This document shows positions 1 to 5,436 of a stretch of 7,907 nt of DNA, in pieces. The stretch comes from an uncultured Brevibacterium sp. (GTDB lineage Bacteria > Actinomycetota > Actinomycetes > Actinomycetales > Brevibacteriaceae): positions 1-7,907 of the forward strand of contig CABTZE010000091.1 of assembly GCA_902489215.1 (NCBI GenBank), read 5' to 3'. The position numbers and the translations under genes were made by a program. The number at the start of each line of letters is the position of its first letter. Within the stretch, counting starts at the first letter, position 1. The notes beneath the pieces were generated by a model, which saw only the letters and a list, made by a program, of their open reading frames with translations, ran no database searches and had not been told where the DNA came from.

Positions 1-16
1 GCCGATTCTCAGCGGC

Positions 17-50
17 AGGGGTGAACGATGTCCTGAAACCAGACACCCCT
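17..50. repeat. Inverted-repeat motif resembling an insertion-sequence end
   Basis: A 7-bp inverted repeat, AGGGGTG at 17-23 and CACCCCT at 44-50, encloses a 20-base centre containing GAACGATGTCCTGAAAC. From memory, this centre resembles terminal sequences of IS481-type elements in actinobacteria. No transposase gene is visible and the other end would lie outside the window. It could instead be an unrelated dispersed repeat or a weak hairpin. The resemblance is recall, not a computed match. Confidence 0.3.
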
Positions 51-66
51 CCGCGCACAGCGAGAA

Positions 67-95
67 AAGGCCCGGAACTTAAGGTTCCGGGCCTT
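67..95. terminator. Perfect 12-bp hairpin, likely intrinsic terminator
   Basis: The arms AAGGCCCGGAAC (67-78) and GTTCCGGGCCTT (84-95) pair perfectly around a 5-base loop, TTAAG. On the plus strand the hairpin is followed by GTGCTCT, which lacks a clean T-tract, as is common for actinobacterial terminators. On the minus strand it is followed by TTCTCG, with T-rich bases from the end of the arm. The only gene visible to the right starts at 188 on the plus strand, so the hairpin most likely ends a plus-strand transcript from outside the window. Bidirectional action is possible. Confidence 0.65.
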
Positions 96-140
96 GTGCT
101 CTATACGGCTGAATTGCATGAGCCCTCTTGCGTCCCGCGG

Positions 141-146
141 TACGCT
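141..146 (+). promoter_or_regulatory. Candidate -10 box for the 188-2131 operon
   Basis: TACGCT fits the actinobacterial TANNNT -10 pattern and lies downstream of the hairpin at 67-95. It would give a leader of roughly 35 bases carrying the GGAG ribosome-binding site at 179-182. No convincing -35 element stands at 16-18 bases; the nearest TTG hexamer, TTGCAT at 114-119, is 21 bases away. The call rests on one hexamer and position. Confidence 0.3.
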
Positions 147-187
147 TGGAAATCAGCTGAAAGAGCGCTGGGATGAACGGAGAACGC

Positions 188-817
188 ATGACAGAAGCGC
201 ATCTCGAATCGGAGCTGACCACCGCTGCGGTTTTGGCAGCCTACGCGCGCATCCACCGGCTGTCAGCTCATGAAAGCGCACATGTTCTCGCCCCTGAGGT
301 GCGCAGTGCACTTCTTGAGCGCTTCGCGCGACAGGGCACACCAGAAGAGAAGATCCGGGAAATTGAGGGCCTCATCGCGGCGGCCCAACAGCACATCGGC
401 TCCAGTGAAGCAAAACCGCTCAGCGCTGTTTCCTATGACAACTCACGCCGACAGTTTGTTTCCCGTCTTGTCCGCGCCGGCAGTGCGGGAGTCCGCCTGT
501 GGCCGCCCACCAGCCAAACCGTGCGCGCCCAGCTTGGCGGCCAGCAGTGGAACACGGCTATGCGCAGCCTTGGCATTCCCATTTCCTCGCGAGGCAAAGC
601 TCCCGGGCCTACACGCTTCAGCAGAGATCAGTACGTGCAGGCTGTGACGGACTTTATTGCAGAATCTTCCGCCGATCAGTCCTTCCGGGCATACGGTGAG
701 TGGGTGGCTCGCCAGAACGCCGCGGGAGCGCACCGCCCCTCAGGACCGGCGCTGCGCAAGTTCTTCGGCAGCTGGTCCGCCGCAAAGGAAGCACAGGCTG
801 ACGAAACACAGGAGTAA
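188..817 (+). CDS. Uncharacterised protein with two helix-turn-helix-like repeats (HNH-associated repeat type)
   Basis: This is a 209-aa soluble protein whose function I do not recognise. Residues 1-75 are mostly helical and charged, with no named domain. Two diverged copies of one unit follow, about 86-128 and 145-203. Each begins SRxQ(F/Y)V and ends with a P(T/S)-x(4)-R-x(2)-(L/F)-G signature: PTSQTVRAQLGG..W..A in the first, PSGPALRKFFGSW.AA in the second. The FGSW-(S/N)-x-A ending is typical of the small helix-turn-helix repeat found near HNH and homing endonucleases (the Pfam HNH_repeat type), so DNA binding is plausible. No nuclease motif is present. I chose the ATG at 188 because GGAG at 179-182 lies 5 bases upstream; an in-frame ATG at 173 would add five residues but lacks a clear site. 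The downstream peptidase starts 3 bases after the stop, so the two are probably co-transcribed. Confidence 0.75.
   Translation: MTEAHLESELTTAAVLAAYARIHRLSAHESAHVLAPEVRSALLERFARQGTPEEKIREIEGLIAAAQQHIGSSEAKPLSAVSYDNSRRQFVSRLVRAGSAGVRLWPPTSQTVRAQLGGQQWNTAMRSLGIPISSRGKAPGPTRFSRDQYVQAVTDFIAESSADQSFRAYGEWVARQNAAGAHRPSGPALRKFFGSWSAAKEAQADETQE
810..814 (+). promoter_or_regulatory. Ribosome-binding site of the M20 peptidase, inside the upstream gene's end
   Basis: AGGAG lies 6 bases before the ATG at 821 and overlaps the last sense codons of the preceding gene, whose TAA is at 815-817. This arrangement allows translational coupling and fixes the peptidase start. Confidence 0.75.
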
Positions 818-820
818 CCC

Positions 821-2131
821 ATGACTATCGACTTCTCTGCCGCTCAGTCCGAAGTTGTGCAGATCTGTTCGGATCTCATCAGGATTGACACGCAGAACTG
901 GGGTGAAGGCAAAGCCAACCCGGAACGGCCCGCCGCCGAGTACATCGCAGAGAAGTTCCGCGAAGTCGGGCTTGACTCCAAAATCTACGAATCAGCCCCC
1001 GGCCGGGCCAATCTCGTGGCACGCATCAAAGGCAAGAATCCTGATCGCCCAGCACTCGTCATGCACGGGCATACGGATGTCGTCCCCGCTGACGCCTCTG
1101 AGTGGAGCGTTGACCCGTTCGGCGGCGAAGTCAAGGACGGTCTTCTGTGGGGCCGAGGTGCCGTCGACATGAAGAACGGCTGCGCCATGATCATTGCCGT
1201 AGTGCGCCAGATGATGCGCGAGAACATCGTCCCGGACCGTGACATCCTCGTGGTCTTCTTCGCTGACGAAGAAGCCGGCGGCAAGTTCGGCTCCGGCTGG
1301 ATGGTCGATAACCACCCCGAGGTGTTCGCAGGCGCGAGCGAGGCGGTTTCGGAAGTCGGCGGCTACTCCGTTGATGTGCGCGGTGAGAAGGTCTACTTGG
1401 TCCAGACCGCCGAAAAGGGCCTGCAGTGGCTCAAACTGGTAGCCAAGGGCTCCGCCGGACACGGCTCGCAGCGCAACGACGACAATCCGATTGTGAAACT
1501 CGCCGAAGCTGTGGCGCGGATCGGGCGCTACGAATGGCCCGTCGAGATTCCTCAGGCGACCCGTGAACTGCTCAAGGGCGTCGCCGACCTCACCGGGATC
1601 GAATACACGGAAGACAATTTCCCAGCGCTGCTGAAAGAACTCGGCTCGGTCGAAAAGTTCGTCGGCCCCACATTCGCGACGAGCGCCAATCCGACCGCTC
1701 TCGGTGGGGGATACAAGCACAATGTCATCCCCGGTTCTGCTGAGGCGCTCATTGATTGCCGTCCGATTCCCGGCCGGACAGAGGACGCGCTTCTCACACT
1801 GAAAGAACTTGCGGGCCCTGACGTGGACATCGTTCCAGTCGTTCAGCACGTGTCATTAGAAACGCCGTTCGAAGGCGATCTGGTTGAGCAGATGAAGAAG
1901 AGCGTCCACGCCTACGACCCTGAAGCTCACGTTCTGCCCTACGCGCTGTCTGCCGGTACTGATAACAAGGCTCTGAGCTTTTTGGGGATCACCGGCTACG
2001 GTTTCATTCCGCTGCGTCTGCCGGCTGACCTTGACTTCCCCGCAATGTTCCACGGGGCTGACGAACGGGTGCCGACCGAAACGCTGGAGTTCGGCACCCA
2101 GATCCTGGGAGATTTCCTGGTCAACGCGTAA
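821..2131 (+). CDS. M20 family metallopeptidase (ArgE/DapE/carboxypeptidase type, Rv2141c-like)
   Basis: This is a 436-aa cytoplasmic zinc hydrolase predicted to cleave a C-terminal amino acid or amide bond in a small peptide or N-acyl amino acid. The M20 motifs are intact: MHGHTDVVP at 81-89 (metal ligand H84 with D86), GRGAVDMK at 111-118 (bridging D116), and FFADEEAGG at 146-154 (catalytic E150, ligand E151). E178 before the GG at 180-181 is a likely third-site ligand, and H411 in FHGADERVP is the C-terminal ligand. Residues from about 195 to 310 form the lid and dimerisation insert, including GHGS at 213-216. Length is normal for the family and no signal peptide is seen. The context (DUF5703 and uppP nearby) matches the actinobacterial M20 group that includes Rv2141c. 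Substrate is unknown: genome pipelines call such proteins ArgE or DapE, but the neighbours show no arginine or lysine pathway genes. Confidence 0.93.
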   Translation: MTIDFSAAQSEVVQICSDLIRIDTQNWGEGKANPERPAAEYIAEKFREVGLDSKIYESAPGRANLVARIKGKNPDRPALVMHGHTDVVPADASEWSVDPFGGEVKDGLLWGRGAVDMKNGCAMIIAVVRQMMRENIVPDRDILVVFFADEEAGGKFGSGWMVDNHPEVFAGASEAVSEVGGYSVDVRGEKVYLVQTAEKGLQWLKLVAKGSAGHGSQRNDDNPIVKLAEAVARIGRYEWPVEIPQATRELLKGVADLTGIEYTEDNFPALLKELGSVEKFVGPTFATSANPTALGGGYKHNVIPGSAEALIDCRPIPGRTEDALLTLKELAGPDVDIVPVVQHVSLETPFEGDLVEQMKKSVHAYDPEAHVLPYALSAGTDNKALSFLGITGYGFIPLRLPADLDFPAMFHGADERVPTETLEFGTQILGDFLVNA

Positions 2132-2143
2132 CCACCACGCGTT
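2123..2143 (+). terminator. Weak hairpin at the end of the M20 gene
   Basis: AACGCGT (2123-2129) and ACGCGTT (2137-2143) form a 7-bp stem with a 7-base loop that includes part of the stop codon. The bases after it (TGCCCTTTAAG) are only mildly T-rich. A second imperfect stem, GCTGA (2165-2169) with TCAGC (2178-2182), overlaps the stop of the converging transporter gene. Either could end transcription between the convergent genes; neither is strong. Confidence 0.3.
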
Positions 2144-2177
2144 TGCCCTTTAAGCCTGACGGGCGCTGAACACAGGC

Positions 2178-3152
2178 TCAGCCCTCGACGTCGATTCTTG
2201 AACGCACTGCCCGGCGGCCGCCGAAAACCGGCCTGCCGGGCAGTGTCGCTATCACAACTCCGAGTACGACCAGCGCAATCGAGGTCAGAGCGGTAAGCGT
2301 GAACGCCTCTTCATTTCCGGCCATCGCATCAATGATGAGCGAACCGCCCATATTGCCGACCAACGTGGACAGGCTCAGTATGAGCACACCCAGGCGGGGA
2401 ACGATGAGGGCGGACACGAGGATGAAGGCAACGCCGAACACACCACCGGAGTACAGCAGCGGCTCGGGCGGGAAACGCAGCGGGGGAGTGCCGGAGGCGA
2501 ACACCACAGCGCACGCAACGGCCAGAGCCGTAAAGCCGACAACAAAGTTCATGGTTGTCGCAGCAAGCGCAGAGCCCGAAGCGGCTGACAGCCTGCCGTT
2601 GAAAGCGTGCTGCAGTCCGGTGAGAACGCCGGAGGCAAAGGGAACGAGCGGAATCCACCACTGCAGTCCGGACGTGAAGGCTCCCGCACTCATGATTGCA
2701 ACACCGGCCAGAACAACGGCGACGCCTACAAGGCGGCCCAGAGTGATGGGCTTCGGTCCGCCGGCCGGCAGCCGCGTGCTGTCGACGACGAGCGCGCCGA
2801 GCAGCTGCCCGGATGTGAAGCTCATGGTGAATACGGCAACGCCGAAAGCGGGAACCGTGATACCCTGAGCGATGACGATCGTCGCTCCGCCGAGCCCGCC
2901 CAGGCACATCCACCAGGGGAACTCCCCAGAACGCAGAAGTTTGATGGTCCTGGCAATGGCCCGGCGGCCGGCAGGCAGCGCTGCGGTGACTGCCGCAATG
3001 ATGATGAGTCCACCGCCGAAAGACACTGACGCACTGTAGATCCAGTGGCCGATTTCAACGGTGAGTTCGCCGTTGTACTTTCCCTGCAGGGAAACAGCGA
3101 GTCCGGTCGCAATCGCCGGAAGAATGAAGAGGAGATTTGCGCCGGACCTCAT
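2178..3152 (-). CDS. DMT-superfamily transporter, two-repeat YdcZ (DUF606) type
   Basis: This is a 324-aa, very hydrophobic inner-membrane protein with about ten predicted membrane segments. It is built from two homologous halves. Both contain the YdcZ signature G-x(5)-Q-x(3)-N-G: Q23, N27, G28 near the N-terminus and Q181, N185, G186 in the second half. Each half later has a matching small-residue helix (SFTSGQLLGALVVD, 111-124; STLVGNMGGSLIID, 262-275). Many YdcZ proteins have one half of about 150 aa, so this is the fused form. The substrate is unknown; drug/metabolite transporters export or import small organic compounds. The ATG at 3152 overlaps the TGA of the upstream DUF5703 gene as ATGA, without a strong ribosome-binding site, which argues for translational coupling. 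A start further upstream would add a charged, non-membrane extension inside DUF5703 and is unlikely. The C-terminal tail is arginine-rich and cytoplasmic by the positive-inside rule. Confidence 0.85.
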   Translation of the reverse strand: MRSGANLLFILPAIATGLAVSLQGKYNGELTVEIGHWIYSASVSFGGGLIIIAAVTAALPAGRRAIARTIKLLRSGEFPWWMCLGGLGGATIVIAQGITVPAFGVAVFTMSFTSGQLLGALVVDSTRLPAGGPKPITLGRLVGVAVVLAGVAIMSAGAFTSGLQWWIPLVPFASGVLTGLQHAFNGRLSAASGSALAATTMNFVVGFTALAVACAVVFASGTPPLRFPPEPLLYSGGVFGVAFILVSALIVPRLGVLILSLSTLVGNMGGSLIIDAMAGNEEAFTLTALTSIALVVLGVVIATLPGRPVFGGRRAVRSRIDVEG

Positions 3153-3343
3153 GCGGTGCGCACGACCGTCATAACCCGGCGACGCAGCCAGACAGTCTTC
3201 TGCCCGCCCATACCGACGACCGTCCGTGCCAGTTCCCACCGACCGGTGTCGGCCGCCTCGGTCAGAGCGCGCAGCGATTCACTGCGTGAAATCTTCGGGT
3301 GGAACGTCACCTGACGTACTTCGTATTCGACTTCTCGCTTCAC
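3149..3343 (-). CDS. DUF5703 small conserved protein
   Basis: This is a 64-aa basic protein starting with GTG at 3343. It matches the short actinobacterial DUF5703 pattern: EYEVR near the N-terminus (6-10), SRSESLRALTE in the middle, GRWELAR (34-40), and VWLRRR (51-56) before a short hydrophobic end. It probably folds as a compact beta-rich domain with one helix; no catalytic motif is visible. The open frame extends far upstream into the phosphatase region, but that part is antisense to the phosphatase start. GGAAG lies 5 bases before the GTG and the residues from there match the family, so the short form is chosen. Its TGA overlaps the ATG of the DMT transporter. Function is unknown, and its genomic closeness to an M20 peptidase and uppP is a pattern I recall from other actinobacteria. 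Confidence 0.82.
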   Translation of the reverse strand: MKREVEYEVRQVTFHPKISRSESLRALTEAADTGRWELARTVVGMGGQKTVWLRRRVMTVVRTA

Positions 3344-3376
3344 CTGGGCTTCCGCTCCCTCCCTAGGGTGGCCGTC

Positions 3377-3382
3377 ACTGTA
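3377..3382 (-). promoter_or_regulatory. Candidate -10 box for DUF5703 and the transporter
   Basis: On the minus strand this reads TACAGT, a TANNNT hexamer. A start about 7 bases downstream would leave a leader of roughly 27 bases to the GTG at 3343, enough to include the purine-rich ribosome-binding region. No clear -35 element is visible. It sits 9 bases from the oppositely directed -10 box of the phosphatase gene, so the two promoters would compete. Confidence 0.4.
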
Positions 3383-3391
3383 CCATCGCGC

Positions 3392-3397
3392 TAGCCT
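3392..3397 (+). promoter_or_regulatory. -10 box for a leaderless phosphatase transcript
   Basis: TAGCCT (TANNNT) is followed by 6 bases and then the ATG at 3404, so transcription would start at or next to the A of the start codon. No ribosome-binding site lies upstream of the ATG, as expected for a leaderless mRNA. Leaderless genes with this spacing are common in actinobacteria. Confidence 0.55.
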
Positions 3398-3403
3398 GAT
3401 TCT

Positions 3404-4069
3404 ATGGTGAAGATCATCTTCTCGCGCCACGGACAGTCGGAAGCGAACCTCGCGGGTGTCCTCGCGGGCCGCCGAGGCGCCAATCCGCTGACCGAGGTCG
3501 GTCGCCAGCAAGCGTGTGCTGCAGCTGATCTTCTGCCTGCCCATGTCACGCTGTGGCGGGTGTCCACCATTGCACGCTGCGGCGAAACAGCTGATCTTCT
3601 GATGCGCACTCACGCCGAAAAACACGGTGCCGGCGTACCTGCCGCCGCTGTCATGGAGGATTTCTCAGAAGTCGACTACGGCGACTGGTCCGGCCGGCGC
3701 CTTGAAGAGCTGCGCAAGCTGCCGGAGTGGGAATGCGTCCAGAACAGTCCACAGGACATGGTTTTTCCCGGCGGGGAAGCACAGCACGACGCCTGGCTGC
3801 GCACTCGCCGCGGGGTCAACAGCGTTCTCGATGAGCTTTGCGAACACAGCAGCGATGGTGTTGCAGTTATCGTCACTCATGGAGACATCATCAAAATGGC
3901 CGTCGCAGATGCCCTGGGCCTGCCGCTGCAGAACTTCCAGCGAACGGCGGTCGCACCCGGTTCACTGACGACAATCGACTATTCGGGCGCGATTCCCGTG
4001 CTCACCGCACTGTCTGTGACCCCGGCCGGGAAGACTGGTCAAGCAGGCGCCCTCGGGGGCGGGGCCTGA
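3404..4069 (+). CDS. Histidine phosphatase family protein (MSMEG_4193 / Rv2135c type)
   Basis: This is a 221-aa cytoplasmic enzyme of the branch-2-his phosphatase / phosphoglycerate mutase-like fold. The phosphate-accepting motif is FSRHGQSEAN (6-15) with nucleophile H9. R58 in STIARCGETA is the second pocket arginine, E89 in FSEVDYGDWSG is the likely proton donor, and VTHGD (157-161) supplies H159. GRRGANPLTEVGRQQA (22-37) is the usual helix after the nucleophile. Short length and the DYGDW pattern fit the actinobacterial group often labelled putative phosphomutase, rather than glycolytic GpmA. The substrate is unknown. The last residues, about 208-221, are Gly/Ala-rich and look disordered. 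The ATG at 3404 fits a leaderless start; a GTG directly after it would shorten the protein by one residue. In M. tuberculosis the relative is next to the DUF3090 gene, whereas here uppP and an acidic-protein gene lie between them on the opposite strand. Confidence 0.9.
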   Translation: MVKIIFSRHGQSEANLAGVLAGRRGANPLTEVGRQQACAAADLLPAHVTLWRVSTIARCGETADLLMRTHAEKHGAGVPAAAVMEDFSEVDYGDWSGRRLEELRKLPEWECVQNSPQDMVFPGGEAQHDAWLRTRRGVNSVLDELCEHSSDGVAVIVTHGDIIKMAVADALGLPLQNFQRTAVAPGSLTTIDYSGAIPVLTALSVTPAGKTGQAGALGGGA

Positions 4070-4091
4070 AAAGCCGACAGGCGCCTCGTGA

Positions 4092-4937
4092 TCAGGAAGC
4101 GGCGAGGACTCCGGTTCCCAGCAGAACGTAGATGAGCAGGCCCAGCGCAATGCGGTACCACACGAACACCGCAAACGACTTCGTCTGCACGAACTTCAGA
4201 AAGCCGACGATGACGGCGTAGCCGACTGCAAAGGACACGGCGGTGGCCAGCAGAGTGGGCCCCCAGCCGATCGTCATCGACGCGGTCCCGTCAACCTGGT
4301 CCTTGACAGCCTTGAACAGACTGTAAGCGCCGGAGGCCATGACGGCCGGGATCGCCAGCAGAAAGGAATAACGGGCCGCAGCCGGGCGCGTGAAGCCCAT
4401 GAAACGGCCGGCCATGATGGTGCCGCCGGAACGCGAAACACCGGGCACAAGAGCCAGCGCCTGGGCAAAGCCGAACATGAGCCCCTGACCCCAGTGCATC
4501 GACTCAAGGGTGTTGACCCGCTTGCCGAAGGCATCAGCAAGGCCGATGAAGATCGCGAAGACGATCAGCATCGTCGCGACAATCCACAGGGAGCGGAACG
4601 TCGAGGTGATCTGATCTTCGAACAGCAGGCCCAGCACACCAATCGGGATCGAGCCGATGATGATCAGCCAGCCCAGCCGCACCTCGGGATCGCGCCGGTC
4701 GTGCTTGCCGAAAAGGGCCTTGAACCATTTGGTGATGATCGTGACGATGTCGTTCCAGAAGTACACGAGCACCGCCAGTTCGGTGCCGATCTGGATGATC
4801 GCGGTGAAGAACGCTCCAGGTTCACGGCCGGGCATGAGGAATTCGCCGACGATCCTCAGATGTGCAGACGAGGACACCGGCAGGAACTCGGTGAGCCCCT
4901 GCACGATTCCCAAAATGGTCGCCACTAGCCAGTCCAT
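4092..4937 (-). CDS. uppP: Undecaprenyl-diphosphatase UppP/BacA
   Basis: This is a 281-aa integral membrane enzyme that removes a phosphate from undecaprenyl diphosphate, regenerating the lipid carrier for peptidoglycan and other wall polymers; extra copies give bacitracin resistance in other bacteria. The first family motif is GIVQGLTEFLPVSSSAHL (10-27) with E17, the serine cluster 22-24 and H26. The second is ALVPGVSRSGGT (162-173) with R169. Further helices include GTELAVLVYFW (51-61), LGWLIIIGSIPIGVLGLL (88-105) and the C-terminal YRIALGLLIYVLL. Length is normal and all key residues are present. Alanine replaces the more common glycine before H26. The ATG at 4937 has AGAAGGGA at 4942-4949, 4 bases upstream. 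The gene converges with the phosphatase gene with only 22 bp between stops, and follows the acidic-protein gene by about 144 bp on the same strand. Confidence 0.96.
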   Translation of the reverse strand: MDWLVATILGIVQGLTEFLPVSSSAHLRIVGEFLMPGREPGAFFTAIIQIGTELAVLVYFWNDIVTIITKWFKALFGKHDRRDPEVRLGWLIIIGSIPIGVLGLLFEDQITSTFRSLWIVATMLIVFAIFIGLADAFGKRVNTLESMHWGQGLMFGFAQALALVPGVSRSGGTIMAGRFMGFTRPAAARYSFLLAIPAVMASGAYSLFKAVKDQVDGTASMTIGWGPTLLATAVSFAVGYAVIVGFLKFVQTKSFAVFVWYRIALGLLIYVLLGTGVLAAS

Positions 4938-4991
4938 GCGATCCCTTCTGAAACGACAGTCGTTCCCGCTGATCTCAGCAGGCCCTACGGG

Positions 4992-4997
4992 ACTCTA
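4992..4997 (-). promoter_or_regulatory. Candidate -10 box for uppP
   Basis: The minus strand reads TAGAGT, fitting TANNNT, and would give a leader of roughly 45-50 bases to the uppP start at 4937. No matching -35 element is visible. The rest of 4938-5081 shows only a 9-bp near-perfect tandem repeat (ACCGGCAAC, ACCGGCAAG at 5062-5079) just after the acidic-protein gene and no strong terminator, so uppP may also be reached by readthrough. Confidence 0.25.
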
Positions 4998-5081
4998 ACG
5001 GACAAGACCGACCGGCGCGCGGAAACTCGCCCACGGACGGCTTAGAGCTTGCACACAGTTGACCGGCAACACCGGCAAGGA

Positions 5082-5390
5082 TCAGTCGTCCTCTTCGTCG
5101 TCTTCGTCGTAATCATCATCGTCGTCATCGAAGTCGTCGAAATCATCGTCGAAGTCATCGAAGGTGCCGTCTTCGCGGGCGTCTTCGATGTCATCGAAAA
5201 GCTCGAACGGGGTCACTTCGTCGTAGGCGACGTAGAGGGCGTCTTCGTAGATTTCATAGGCGTCAGCCAGCGCCATGTAGGCGGCTTCGACGCGTTCGTC
5301 GGTGTCGGAGGTCCGATTGACTGCTGCCGCATAGTGTTCGCGGATCGCTGCGATGAAGGCGTCGAGTGCGACTTCCGGTTCTGAGCTCAT
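5082..5390 (-). CDS. Small acidic protein with poly-aspartate C-terminal tail
   Basis: This is a 102-aa cytoplasmic protein in two parts. Residues 1-60 look helical, with AFIAAIREHYAAAV (11-24), then ERVEAAYMALADAYEIYEDA (32-51), and an ALYVAYDEVTPFELF segment (51-65). From about 66 to 102 nearly every residue is Asp or Glu, interrupted at intervals by Phe (78, 80, 84, 87) and one Tyr (94). The underlying DNA is a low-complexity run of GAC/GAT/GAA codons. I recall similar short actinobacterial proteins with a TADAFE-YDEAL-like core and acidic tail, some carrying the database name primosomal protein; nothing in the sequence supports a replication role. The ATG at 5390 is chosen because the family-like sequence starts there. 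The frame extends upstream to 5489, but those extra residues overlap the DUF3090 gene and its promoter region. Confidence 0.75.
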   Translation of the reverse strand: MSSEPEVALDAFIAAIREHYAAAVNRTSDTDERVEAAYMALADAYEIYEDALYVAYDEVTPFELFDDIEDAREDGTFDDFDDDFDDFDDDDDDYDEDDEEDD

Positions 5391-5396
5391 GGCTCC

Positions 5397-5402
5397 ATCG
5401 TA
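5397..5402 (-). promoter_or_regulatory. -10 box for the acidic-protein gene, probably leaderless
   Basis: The minus strand reads TACGAT (TANNNT), followed by GGAGCC and then the ATG at 5390. The 6-base gap places the transcription start at the start codon. The GGAG is too close to the ATG (2 bases) to be a standard ribosome-binding site, so the leaderless reading is preferred. Confidence 0.45.
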
Positions 5403-5423
5403 ACCGCGCGGGCGCAAAGCGAC

Positions 5424-5429
5424 TACCCT
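5424..5429 (+). promoter_or_regulatory. -10 box for a leaderless DUF3090 transcript
   Basis: TACCCT fits TANNNT and is followed by 7 bases and the ATG at 5437. There is no ribosome-binding site in the 7-base gap. The box lies 21 bases from the opposing minus-strand -10 box at 5397-5402, so the two RNA polymerase footprints overlap. Confidence 0.55.
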
Positions 5430-5436
5430 GTTGACC

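Noticed and set aside
1..24. Possible 3' end of a gene ending in TGA at 22-24
   Set aside because: Only seven codons are visible, so no coding claim can be supported, although the terminator at 67-95 would fit such a gene.
992..1849. A 285-codon open frame on the minus strand inside the M20 gene
   Set aside because: It lies wholly antisense to a gene with all M20 motifs, has no recognisable domain or ribosome-binding site, and is explained by GC-rich codon bias.
2299..2868. A 189-codon plus-strand open frame antisense to the DMT transporter
   Set aside because: Its sequence is Pro/Thr/Ser-rich low-information translation opposite membrane helices, with no family resemblance.
3344..3625. N-terminal extension of DUF5703 on the minus strand
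   Set aside because: It overlaps the promoter and first 74 codons of the phosphatase in antisense, and similarity to DUF5703 begins only at the GTG at 3343.
4048..4061. CGCCC/GGGCG hairpin near the 3' end of the phosphatase gene
   Set aside because: It lies inside the coding sequence, is only 5 bp, and has no following T-tract.
5048..5079. Possible terminator after the acidic-protein gene (CTTGC/GCAAG and GTTG/CAAC pairs, 9-bp tandem repeat)
   Set aside because: The stems are only 4-5 bp with large unpaired parts and no T-tract, so a terminator is not supported.
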